Positions 9,472 to 17,070 of a stretch of DNA of 20,042 nucleotides are shown piece after piece. The position numbers and the translations under genes are program-made. Position 1 is the first letter of the stretch, and each line of letters begins with the position of its first letter. The stretch is from Balamuthia mandrillaris (taxonomy: Eukaryota > Discosea > Longamoebia > Balamuthiidae), in NCBI GenBank assembly GCA_031835245.1, contig JAVKOQ010000670.1:1-20042 (forward strand). The letters run 5' to 3'. The notes under the pieces were generated by a model. It was not told the DNA's origin and ran no database searches. It worked only from the letters and a program-made list of their open reading frames with translations.

Positions 9472-9543
9472 TCCCCTGTGGTGTAGTCGGCAGCACTTCC
9501 GCCTGTCACGCGGACAACCCGGGTTCGATTCCCGGCGGGGGAG
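9472..9543 (+). tRNA. tRNA-Asp (anticodon GTC)
   Basis: The 72-base cloverleaf folds fully with no intron. The acceptor stem is 9472-9478 with 9536-9542. The D stem is G-T-G-T with G-C-A-C. The anticodon stem is TCCGC with GCGGA around loop CTGTCAC, giving GTC at positions 34-36. The T stem is CCGGG with CCCGG around TTCGATT. The discriminator base is G (9543), the normal aspartate identity element. The internal A and B boxes (B box GGTTCGATTCC) serve as the Pol III promoter. Its neighbours are unrelated protein genes. Confidence 0.97.
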
Positions 9544-9569
9544 TTATCTTTTGTGGGAGTTATCTTTTT
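9539..9569 (+). terminator. Duplicated Pol III terminator behind tRNA-Asp
   Basis: A 14-base unit GGGAGTTATCTTTT occurs twice, at 9539-9552 and 9555-9568. The first copy includes the last five bases of the tRNA and a T4 run. The second carries a T5 run (9565-9569). Runs of four or more T are Pol III termination signals, so the second copy acts as a back-up terminator. Confidence 0.75.
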
Positions 9570-9669
9570 GCTATTTCCCACTCACGGAGAGTTGGGTTTC
9601 CCCTTTTCCCCCCCCCGCGGAGAAATTTGTTTCTTTCTGTTGTTACCCCGCCAAAACTGAAGAGGTAAG

Positions 9670-10493
9670 ATGGCACAACAAGGGACCAAACATGTGGTGG
9701 AAATCTTTTTTGACTTGGTGAGTCCCTACTCTTACTTGGCGTTCGAGGTGCTGCACCGGTACAAGGAGGCATGGAACCTGCACATCGTCTACCGCCCTTT
9801 CTTCCTGGGTGGTGTAATGGCCAGCACCGGCAACTCTCCTCCGGCCTACCTTCCTGCTAGGGCTCGTTTCATGAACCGCGACATCACAAGAAACGCCCAG
9901 TACTTTGGCGTGGCCTTGCGGCAGCCCTCTTACTTCCCGGCCAACACTTTGTTGGCCCAACGTCTGCTAACTGCTCTGCTGCTGCGTGGGAAGAGAGAGG
10001 ACGAAGACTTGGTTAGACAGCTCTCCTTGACCTTGTGGCGTTATTACTGGGCAGAGGACAAGAACATCGAGCAGAAGGAGGTGGTAGTGGAGGCCTTGAG
10101 GGAGTGTGGGGTCAGCCGGGAAGAGGTGGAGCAACTGCTGTCGACAGAGGCTCAGCGGGAGGAAGTCAAGCAGAAGTTGAAGCAGACAACGGCTGAGGCT
10201 GTGGAGAGGGGTTCGTTCGGAGCGCCCACCATGTTCGTGTTTAAGGACGTGCCCGTGGAGCAACTGCAGGGTGGATGGACGGCAGAAGGAACGCGGGACA
10301 AGGGAGAAATGTTCTTTGGCTCTGACAGATTCCATCACATTGCCCAGCTGGTACGTAATTTTCGTTTTTTTTGTTGTTGAAACAAAGTTCCTTCTTCACT
10401 TGGTCTTTTTCTCACACGACTGCATGCACCTCATACCAGCTTGGCAAACAGTTTGACGGTCCTTCACCCAGAGAAGCTTCTCACAAGTTGTGA
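9670..10493 (+). CDS. GSTK1: Kappa-class glutathione S-transferase (DsbA-like fold)
   Basis: Two exons, 9670-10350 and 10440-10493, give 244 residues. The hallmark F-D-L-V-S-P-Y-S-Y-L-A-F-E-V-L holds the catalytic serine S18 (human Ser16). Later come S-F-G-A-P-T-M-F-V and F-G-S-D-R-F-H-H-I. The last exon supplies L-G-K-Q-F-D-G-P-S-P. All of these align in order with human GSTK1. Kappa GSTs use glutathione in mitochondria and peroxisomes. No long basic presequence is visible. The C-terminus ends S-H-K-L, close to the peroxisomal PTS1 consensus and comparable to A-R-L in the human enzyme, so peroxisomal targeting is possible. An insertion of about 14 residues separates the cis-proline strand from F-G-S-D-R. 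The gene shares direction with mS34 downstream but has its own 209-base gap. Confidence 0.95.
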
Positions 10494-10702
10494 AAAACAA
10501 AAAGACCCCATGTGCTTCTGTTCTCTCTTCGCTTTCTTCTTCTTTCTTTCTCCGCGTGACGTCACTTTTCCCTTATCTACAATACAATGACGTGTCTGTT
10601 TGAGTCGACAGAACTGAGTATGTCGACACTAAATCCACCAAAAAAAAAAAAGAGATTTGATCTGAAGAGATTAGAAGAGAAGAGAGAGACGAGGGAAGAG
10701 AA

Positions 10703-11813
10703 ATGTCGACGGCGTGGCACAAGAAACCCGTGTTGGGGAGCGTGAGCAGGGTGGTGCAACGACCCGGAGCCGGCAAGCGAGGCCGCAACCTCTTTGAGCT
10801 CGCTTTTCTCTTCAAAAATTACGGCGTGGGACTCCGCTTCACCCGCAAATCTTGGCAGTACGAAGAGCCGTGCTACTGGACCATCTCCAAGTTTCAGCCA
10901 CGAAGAAGCAAGGTTCCTTTTTTTTATTATTATTATTCCTGTCCTTTTCTTTTTTGATGTGTGCGTGAGCGTGTTACTAATCCTGTGTTTTTTAAAATGC
11001 ACATTATTTCGTGTTATTTTTTTTACCTGTTATTTGAACAATACGATCACAGAATGCGGGATTGCAAAGGGGCAAAGCGTGGGGAGTGTTGACATGGCGT
11101 GGAAAGACGGAGGAGAGGGTCAGAAAGATACCATCCCCCCTCAAGCGTGAGTGGCGTTTCATTCCGGAGGGAGCCCAGCCTCCCACCTACGTTGGTTCGT
11201 TTATTTGTGTTTTTTTTTAAATGCTCGTCGTTGTTTGTTCCCTTCCTCTTAGCGTTCTCTCTCTTTCTCTTCTTTCTCCTCGTCCTATCTCCTCTTCTTT
11301 TCTTCTTCGCTCCTCTCTTCATTTTCTCTTCTTCTCTCTCTCCTCTCTCCTCTCTCCTTTCTCTTCTTTCTTCCCTCGCCTCTTCGTCCGTCTACTTTTC
11401 TTCTTCGCTCCTCTCTTCATTTTCTCTGCTCATACTCTCATACTCTCGCTTCTTCTTTTCTCCTCTGTTAATAACAACCCACAGTGCCCAAGATCGATGT
11501 GTTGCTGCCCATGAGACCCGGCATCTACGAGGTGCTGACCCCCGAAGGCCCCATCCGACCGGAGGACCGGGAGGTGCAGGCCAAGGTGGCGGACGAGACG
11601 CTCGAGGAGCTGGCCGAGATCAAGAGGTTGGTGGCCGAAGGCAAAGCCGCCACTCAACCCCCTCAAGAGAGGTTGGAGATGGTCTCTCGCTTGCAGGCGG
11701 AGAAGGATCTGGCGGAGGGCAAAGAAGTGGCAGACGAGGATTTGGAGGAGGAGGAGGAGGAGGAGAAGGAAGAGCAAGAAGAAGCACCCCAGAAAGAAAG
11801 AGAAGCAAAGTGA
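10703..11813 (+). CDS. MRPS34: Mitochondrial small-subunit ribosomal protein mS34
   Basis: Three exons, 10703-10912, 11053-11194 and 11485-11813, give 226 residues. The core N-L-F-E-L-A-F-L-F-K-N-Y-G-V-G, then W-Q-Y-E-E-P-C-Y-W-T-I-S-K, then (after the first intron) G-K-A-W-G-V-L-T-W-R-G-K is the mS34 pattern. The family sits in the mitoribosomal small subunit near the mRNA/tRNA platform side. The N-terminus is basic and free of acidic residues for about 30 residues, as for a matrix presequence. The last 30 residues are an acidic glutamate-rich tail, E-rich and lysine-containing, probably a lineage extension. The second intron is a long C/T-rich tract. The stop codon lies 78 bases from the stop of the convergent minus-strand gene. 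Confidence 0.88.
11230..11465 (+). repeat. CT-rich intron of mS34
   Basis: The intron 11195-11484 consists mostly of TCTCTTC, TCTCC and CTTCTTT units on the sense strand, with a roughly repeated block CTTCTTCGCTCCTCTCTTCA at about 11303 and 11400. It gives spurious Ser/Leu/Phe frames. Confidence 0.85.
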
Positions 11814-11891
11814 AGTTTGTTTTGCAAAAAACAAAAATGATGATCGAATGAATGAAAAAAAATGTTTTGAAAGGTTTGTTTTTTTGAAAGT

Positions 11892-12554
11892 TCATTTGGC
11901 TTCCTTCTTCTTCTTCTCTTTGGCTCCTTTTTGTTCTTTTCCTGCTGCTGCTGCGCCGCCTCCTCCTGCTGAAGAAGCAGCAGAGCTGGAAGCAGAAGAG
12001 GAAGAGGAAGAGGAAGGGGACGACTTTTCGGCCAAAAATTGCCCCCAGTCGAAACCCGGAGGAGGCACCCCGAAGGGAGAGGGCATGCGGAAGGGCTGCT
12101 TCTCCGGCAAGGGAGTGCTCACCGCCAGCTCCCTCAACGCCGGCGGCAGCTCGTTCAGCGCCGCAAACTTCTTCTCCTCCCGCAGGCGCTGCTGTTGGGC
12201 CTGCTGCTCCTGGCGCATGGAGTTGAGGGAGTGGAAGCGGGCCTCCATCTGCTGGTCCCTCTGCTGGTCGGCGGGGGAGAGGGGCTTGGGGGGAAGAGGG
12301 CGGAGGGCCCACATGGACTGCAGAAGGACCTTGCTGGTCTCGATGGCGTCCTCCGAGCCGGGAGGGCCTGTCCCTCGCTTGGGCGGCGAGCGGGCGGCGG
12401 CGGCGTTCTTGTTCCAGCTGGCATAGTGGTGGGCGGGGGCGGCGGTGAGAGAAGGAGAGGAGAGGGAGTCGTAGCGCTGCATGAGCGGGGTGTTGTTGCC
12501 CCACCGCCGGCAGGGGCTGCCGCTAGGAACGATCTGTGTTACTCGCCGTTGCAT
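11892..12554 (-). CDS. Probable mitochondrial protein, possibly mL40-like
   Basis: One exon encodes 220 residues from the ATG at 12552-12554. The N-terminus (M-Q-R-R-V-T-Q-I-V-P-S-G-S-P-C-R-R-W) is arginine-rich and lacks acidic residues, as in mitochondrial presequences. The middle holds a charged helix (Q-Q-M-E-A-R-F-H-S-L ... R-L-R-E-E-K-K-F-A-A-L-N-E-L-P-P-A-L-R-E-L-A) followed by P-F-G-V-P-P-P-G-F-D-W. A charged helix, then a short L/P segment, then P-P-x-P-G/N-F/Y resembles the layout of mitoribosomal mL40 proteins, but this is by-eye likeness only. The tail is a low-complexity run of Ser/Ala/Gly ending in a lysine-rich K-E-K-K-K-K-E-A-K. An ATG at 12614 would add 20 very basic residues. 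The open frame is long and GC-rich, and its convergent partner is a mitoribosomal gene, which is weak support. Confidence 0.7.
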   Translation of the reverse strand: MQRRVTQIVPSGSPCRRWGNNTPLMQRYDSLSSPSLTAAPAHHYASWNKNAAAARSPPKRGTGPPGSEDAIETSKVLLQSMWALRPLPPKPLSPADQQRDQQMEARFHSLNSMRQEQQAQQQRLREEKKFAALNELPPALRELAVSTPLPEKQPFRMPSPFGVPPPGFDWGQFLAEKSSPSSSSSSSASSSAASSAGGGGAAAAGKEQKGAKEKKKKEAK

Positions 12555-12775
12555 CTCTCTTCTTCCTTTCTTTCGTTTGTTTGTTTTTTTTGCTCTCTCC
12601 TTTTGTCCCCGCATAATAGGTTGGGATATATTGACCTAACGTATTATTATAATATGATAAAACAATCAATATATTATAAATTTATTTCTATTAGGTTATT
12701 TCTCGCCCTTTTAACCAACCTCGTCGATTCAGGCCTTGTAGATGGACATCTTTAGAAGAACAAAAAAAAAAAACA

Positions 12776-12913
12776 ATGGACAAAGTGATGGATGCACCAT
12801 CCTCAGGTGAAAGTTGGATTGGCCCGATCCCTCCAGAAAAACGGGGATATTTAACCATCGGAACCTATGTCCTCATTACAAAACTTGGGGTCAAGCCTTT
12901 GCGTAAGTTCTAG
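12776..12913 (+). CDS. Short open frame of unknown nature (45 residues)
   Basis: An ATG behind an A-rich leader opens 45 codons that look more like protein than noise. They include S-W-I-G-P-I-P-P-E-K-R-G-Y-L-T-I-G-T-Y-V and end K-P-L-R-K-F before TAG. A GTAAGT splice-donor-like site at 12903 lies just before the stop, so this could instead be the first exon of a spliced leader. I could not join it in frame to the next open frame or to the receptor. The product is unknown. Confidence 0.3.
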   Translation: MDKVMDAPSSGESWIGPIPPEKRGYLTIGTYVLITKLGVKPLRKF

Positions 12914-12934
12914 CCCTCCTCTCATTTTTTTAAC

Positions 12935-12940
12935 TATAAA
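12935..12940 (+). promoter_or_regulatory. TATA box candidate for the receptor gene
   Basis: AACTATAAAGGG matches the TATA consensus. It would place transcription start near 12970, about 330 bases before the receptor ATG and upstream of the open frame at 13117. It is the clearest TATA-like site on the gene side of this region. Confidence 0.4.
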
Positions 12941-13116
12941 GGGAAGCTGGGATGCGGGCAAAAACTGTCCTTAGTTTCGCAGCTTTACTCACAAACTAAC
13001 AAGTATCAGTGTGTTCTTTTCCATCTCTTTTTTTCGACTTTTCTGTTTTTTTTTTTTTGTTCTCCTGAGCGTTTGCTGAGTGACCTTTCCCGTTTTTGGC
13101 GAAGTTGGTACCATAT

Positions 13117-13266
13117 ATGGACCCTCCTATAGGGCTGGAAAAGGAATGGTGGACGGCTGTGTGCCTGTTCGTGCTGCAAACTGCACGGCCTTGGGGGGAG
13201 AAGTGGTTCTTCTTGGGAGAACGAGCCAAAGCAAAGCAGAGGGTCGACCATTTGGGAAGCGATTAG
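13117..13266 (+). other. Upstream open frame (49 codons) before the receptor start
   Basis: An ATG at 13117 (A-T-A-T-A-T-G context) opens 49 codons that include I-G-L-E-K-E-W-W-T-A-V-C-L-F and R-P-W-G-E-K-W-F-F-L-G-E-R. The stop lies 31 bases before the receptor ATG at 13298. It may be a translated upstream frame that limits receptor translation, or a remnant of another gene. In-frame stops block its extension upstream. Confidence 0.35.
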
Positions 13267-13297
13267 ACTGGGTCCCAGTGGGGTTGTGAGAAACGAG

Positions 13298-16200
13298 ATG
13301 GCTGGCGCACAATTGAGGGTGATGTTGGCGGTGGCTGCCCTGGCTTTTTGTTGTTTTCGGTGTCAAGTGGAAGGTAAGAAGGGCCTTTTTTTTTCGTCCT
13401 TTCGCATCTTTCCTCTCCTTTTCCATCCCGTTGACCGCTATTGTTTTCTCTCCGGGAATCCTTGTAGGCGCCAACTGCAACAACGAGGTAACGTGTCCGC
13501 CGGTGGAAATAGTTTTCGTGTTCGATACTTCCGGAAGCATGAACGACCAGGCCAAGCTGGTGTGTACCTCAAAAGACGCCATAGTCTCCGCGTTGGAGGA
13601 AGAGGACATCCAGATCGTCAACTCCAGGGTCAAGGCCATCGGTGTTGCCTGGTATAAAGTGTCCGACCTCGTTTACATCAAGGACGGTGAATACTATCCT
13701 ACCAACGACAGGTTTCCTTGTTTGACTAGCGATGTGACCCGTGACTACAATGGCAATCCGCCAATTCCCTTCATCGACAGCAACAACGACCCAAACTACA
13801 AGGGAGTGGGGAAGGGTTGCAGGTTTCCTGCAGTGGCGGACAATCGAGACCAGCTCTCTGTTGACGATGGAACAAGCAACGATGAGTCCTGGGGACCGGC
13901 TGTTGCCATGATAGCAAAACGGCACTCGTGGGCGGCAGGAGCCTTGCGCGTTATCATCCCGGTCTCCGATGAAGGACCTTGCAACGGCGGAACGGGAACA
14001 AAAGGCTCTGGGAAGGGAATTGACGGCATGGACGACCTGGTCATTCGCAACGCCATAGGTGCCTTTCTCTTCTTTTTTCTGTGCTTTGTGTTTTTGTTGT
14101 CTCTTGTGTCGAATGTTTTCCTCTTTCTTGGCTTGTTCGTGTTGTTGCTTTCTTGTCGTTTCCTTGTTTTAGCTGTTACTCTCGCGGTGTTTCTTTGTTG
14201 TGGTTCCCTTCTTTTACGAGCGGTTGGTTTACGATGGAGTATTTCTCATGCAGACGTGGCCAAGGATGAAAACGTGGTTGTGAGCCCACTTATAGGAAGT
14301 GCAAAAGTGGGAACAGACATCAGTGAAGTTATTAAGTACATGAAATCTTTAGCTGAAGCCACTGGAGGAGCGGTAGGCGAAGTTGGGAGCACGGGCAACA
14401 TCGTGGAGCGCATCAAGAAGGTGGTACGCGCAGCGTGCCAGGAATCCAAAAACTGCAACGACTTCGACGCATGCACCACCAACGATCTTTGCGTGACCAC
14501 CAGCAGCGGGCAGGTGTGCAAGGGCACGCCCAAGAAGGACTGCGCAGCGGGAGAAGTCTTGCAACTCACGGCGGGAGGCACCTGCCAATGCCAGTGCAAG
14601 TGGACCTCCGACGCTGACTGTAAAGCCCAATTCGGAGCAAACTATAAGAAGAAATCTACAGGCTGTGGTTGCGTTTGCGGGCTAAACGATGCAGAGTGCA
14701 AGAAACAAGGACCTGACACTAACTTCAACGGCAACACATGTACTTGCAACTGTCCTATCACCAGCGGCCAAGTATGCAAAGACAGGTTGGGGCAGGACTG
14801 GGGCAAGATCTCGGGCAAGTGTGGTTGCGAGTGCAAGCTCACGGATGATATCTGCGAATCCAGGGGAGGACCCTTCGCCAAAGCGGACTTAGGGTCCTGC
14901 ACTTGTGGCTGCAGCTTGGACAACAGCAAGTGCGCCAACAAGAATGGAGGCAACAACAACTTTATCAAGGATCCTACCCAGTGCGACTGCAAGTGTCGCC
15001 TCAGCGAGAGCCTTTGCAAACAGGAACATGGTCCAGAGGCCGTGTTCGATTCCAACTCTTGTTCTTGCTCTTGCCCAGCCACGGATAGTTGGTGCACCGA
15101 CCAGTTCGGTGCTGACTCGAAAAAAACAGATGGAGCGTGTGGCTGCACTTGCAAGCTCAGCGATGCCGATTGCAAGACCAGGCATGGGGCATTCTCTGTG
15201 GCCAGCGCTGGCACTTGCACATGCAACTGCCCCCTCGATGACGGCACTTGCGCCAGAGACCACGGAGGCAACGCCAACTGGATCAAGGACAACAGCGTGT
15301 GCGACTGCAAGTGTCGCCTCAGCGAGAGCCTTTGCAAACAGGAACATGGTCCAGAGGCCGTGTTCGATGCCAATTCCTGCTCTTGCTCTTGTCCAGCCAG
15401 CAACAATGCCAATTACTGCCCCAACCTCCACAACAACGCAAACTGGATCAAGGACGGCAGCATGTGCGACTGCAAGTGTCGGCTCAGCGAGAGCCTTTGC
15501 AAAGAGGAAACCGGGGCGAGGGCCACCTTCGACTCCAACTCTTGCTCCTGTGCTTGCCCAGTCAACGACGCCTCGTGTAGCAGCAACGTTGGCGGGGACT
15601 GGAGGAAGATGGCGGATCGGTGTGACTGCGAGTGCAAGTTAATGGACGATGAGTGTCAAGCTCGTAAGGGACCGCTTGCTGAAGCCAATACTGACACCTG
15701 TACGTGCGACTGTGTTCTCACTCCTGCCATTTGCCAAGAAGAGGAAGGTCCCAATTACTTACCTGGTGCTGAGTTCTGCAACTGCGTTTGCGGTTTGGAC
15801 CAAGCCGCTTGCCAGGAAACCAACGGCCATGAGGCAAAGTTCCTCCCTGAGTCGTGCGAATGCAGCTGCCCCATTGACGAAGCCTGGTGTAAGGAGGAGA
15901 AAGGAAACACCTACAAGAAAAAGGCTGGATCTTGCGAGTGCGAGTGCGGTCTCACTCAAGACGATTGTGCCTTGACTTTTGGCCAACACGGTCGTCTGGA
16001 CAATGAGAACTGCAAATGCATGTGCGAGCTGGATGACGCCGCTTGTCAACAAGAACTCGGACCTAGCGCTGTTCTTCTTGAGGAATCCTGCGAATGCAGT
16101 TGTCCTGTATCAGCCGAGTTTTGTCAAGCCGAATTGGGGGAGTTCTGGAGGGAAGACATTGCGGGTTGTAAGTGCATCTGCGGGGTGACCGAGGAGATAT

Positions 16201-16374
16201 GTCAAGAAGCGAACCCCGCGTTCTTGGTGGATGAAGAGGCGTGTGGATGCAAGTGTAATGTGAATGAGACTCTTTGTCATGCAGGCGAGGACTTTGATGA
16301 ATCCAACTGTGTTTGCGTGAGCAACCCTGGAGGTTCCTCCGATAACAACGGTATGGTCTTCTCTCACGCTCTCG

Positions 16375-16413
<39 letters not shown>

Positions 16414-16664
16414 GAAACGATAACTGAAGTTCGTTATAAACAGCCGTAGTAGGGGGAGCAGTTGGAGGTAGTCTTGCAGCGGTTGCTGCCGCTGGCGCAG
16501 GAGCAGCAGCGGCGGCATTCATGTGGCGAAAGAGAAAGCAAAAGATGCGAGCACAGGTTACCACCTCCCTCAGCTCCGCTGTTCCAGACAGTTCGATTCT
16601 CTCCAACCCGCTGTTTTCTGGAAGCACCTTCACAAACTCTGAAGTCTACGAAGGAGGACAGTAA
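13298..16664 (+). CDS. Sib/integrin-beta-like adhesion receptor: VWA domain, cysteine repeats, membrane helix, NPLF tail
   Basis: Four exons, 13298-13373, 13468-14058, 14254-16350 and 16444-16664, join in frame to 994 residues. Exon 1 is a signal peptide (M-A-G-A-Q-L-R-V-M-L-A-V-A-A-L-A-F-C-C). A VWA domain follows (about 36-285) with a complete metal-ion site: D45-T-S47-G-S49, T161 and D193 (P-V-S-D-E-G-P). A linker holds D-A-C-T-T-N-D-L-C, like the Cys repeats of dictyostelid surface proteins. Residues 339-911 are about 21 full repeats of roughly 26 residues, each ending C-x-C-x-C. Exon 4 encodes a Gly/Ala membrane helix (922-948) with two GxxxG pairs (G925/G929, G926/G930), a W-R-K-R-K stop-transfer and a 46-residue tail with N976-P-L-F979 and N986-S-E-V-Y990. 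Dictyostelium Sib proteins combine VWA, Gly-rich helix and a talin-binding NPxF/Y tail and mediate adhesion to particles in phagocytosis. The same role is inferred here. A secreted isoform is possible if the last intron is kept, since the frame then stops soon after a CT tract. Confidence 0.9.
14601..16319 (+). repeat. Coding tandem array of about 21 four-cysteine units
   Basis: Each unit is about 78 bases and encodes C-x(14-19)-C-x-C-x-C with six or so residues to the next cysteine. Two unit types alternate. One begins like K/R/G-L-x-D-x-x-C and ends with a G-P-x-A-x-F segment. The other begins P-x-x-D-x-x-C, often with W before C, and has a K-K or W-I-K-D segment. Alternation holds for most of the array and slips near the unit starting E-L-D-D-A-A-C. 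The array ends with a partial unit (N-V-N-E-T-L-C ... C-V-C-V). Confidence 0.9.
14982..15368 (+). repeat. Pair of identical 69-bp blocks inside the repeat array
   Basis: Bases 14982-15050 and 15300-15368 are identical, 318 bases apart, which is exactly four repeat units. A third, similar copy begins at about 15464 with a few changes. The other units differ widely at the DNA level, so this block was copied recently, by duplication of four units or by gene conversion. Confidence 0.9.
16362..16413 (+). repeat. (CT)n microsatellite in the last receptor intron
   Basis: A CTCTCACGCT/CTCGCT lead-in passes into a pure (CT)n run at about 16379-16409. It fills most of the 93-base intron 16351-16443, between GTATGG and AAACAG. 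Confidence 0.92.
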
Positions 16665-17070
16665 GCAACACGTGTGTGCAAACTAGTTTAGCTTGTGAAC
16701 AGATGGTACCAGCAAATAAGACCAATGTACATCTCGGCGTATTAAAAACCATTTCTTTTTCCCTTCTTCCAACCTTCAATGCAAGGAGAACGAATGAACT
16801 GGAAGATGAATACAAAAGAACACAGAATGAAGAAAAAAGAAAAGAATAGTTATTCTATCATTGTGACAACAACGTGGTTATGTAAAACAATGTTAGGACA
16901 GAGCCACATCAACATACGAAGAGAATCTCCCTTCTTCTGGCGGTCGTGTCCCGTTTGCACCGCTGGTGAACTATAGTTTAATTAAAGACGGAAGTTACTC
17001 TACGTAAGCCCAGTAACTTTGGTCTTTGTCACAGCATTATCTACCAGTCTCCAACGGTCAGAAAAATGCC
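16665..17070. other. Intergenic region between convergent receptor and transporter genes
   Basis: This 406-base region lies between two facing stop codons and should hold both 3' untranslated regions. A GTATTAAAAACC stretch at about 16738 could be a poly(A) signal region for the receptor. Short frames here show no protein features. Confidence 0.55.

Larger units (their letters stand above)
12555..13297. other. AT-rich upstream region before the receptor gene
   Basis: The first part (about 12611-12700) is much richer in A and T than the rest of the window and holds TATTATTATAATATG-like sequence. Two short open frames, at 12776-12913 and 13117-13266, are described separately. A long T run (about 13044-13058) precedes GTTCTCCTGAG. 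The region should contain the promoters of the minus-strand mitochondrial gene and the plus-strand receptor gene. Confidence 0.5.

Noticed and set aside
11620-12504. Long Pro/Arg/Ala-rich minus-strand frame overlapping mS34 and its neighbour
   Set aside because: It runs in another frame across both coding regions and its composition is that of a shadow of GC-rich codons.
13070-13266. Joining the short frame at 12776 to the frame at 13117 as one gene
   Set aside because: The GTAAGT donor at 12903 leaves a phase that no acceptor before 13117 can match without meeting a stop codon.
14059-14253. Hydrophobic segment between the two halves of the VWA domain, seeming to be a membrane region
   Set aside because: It is bounded by GT and AG, is T-rich, and its removal joins the VWA domain smoothly (R-N-A-I / D-V-A-K-D); it is an intron.
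14642-15431. Long minus-strand frames opposite the cysteine repeats
   Set aside because: They repeat with the same period as the sense repeats and are shadows of the cysteine array; the sense strand has the signal peptide, VWA and membrane helix.
14601-16319. CRISPR-like or satellite array
   Set aside because: The regular repeats are coding, vary strongly in DNA sequence and keep cysteine spacing, so they are protein repeats.
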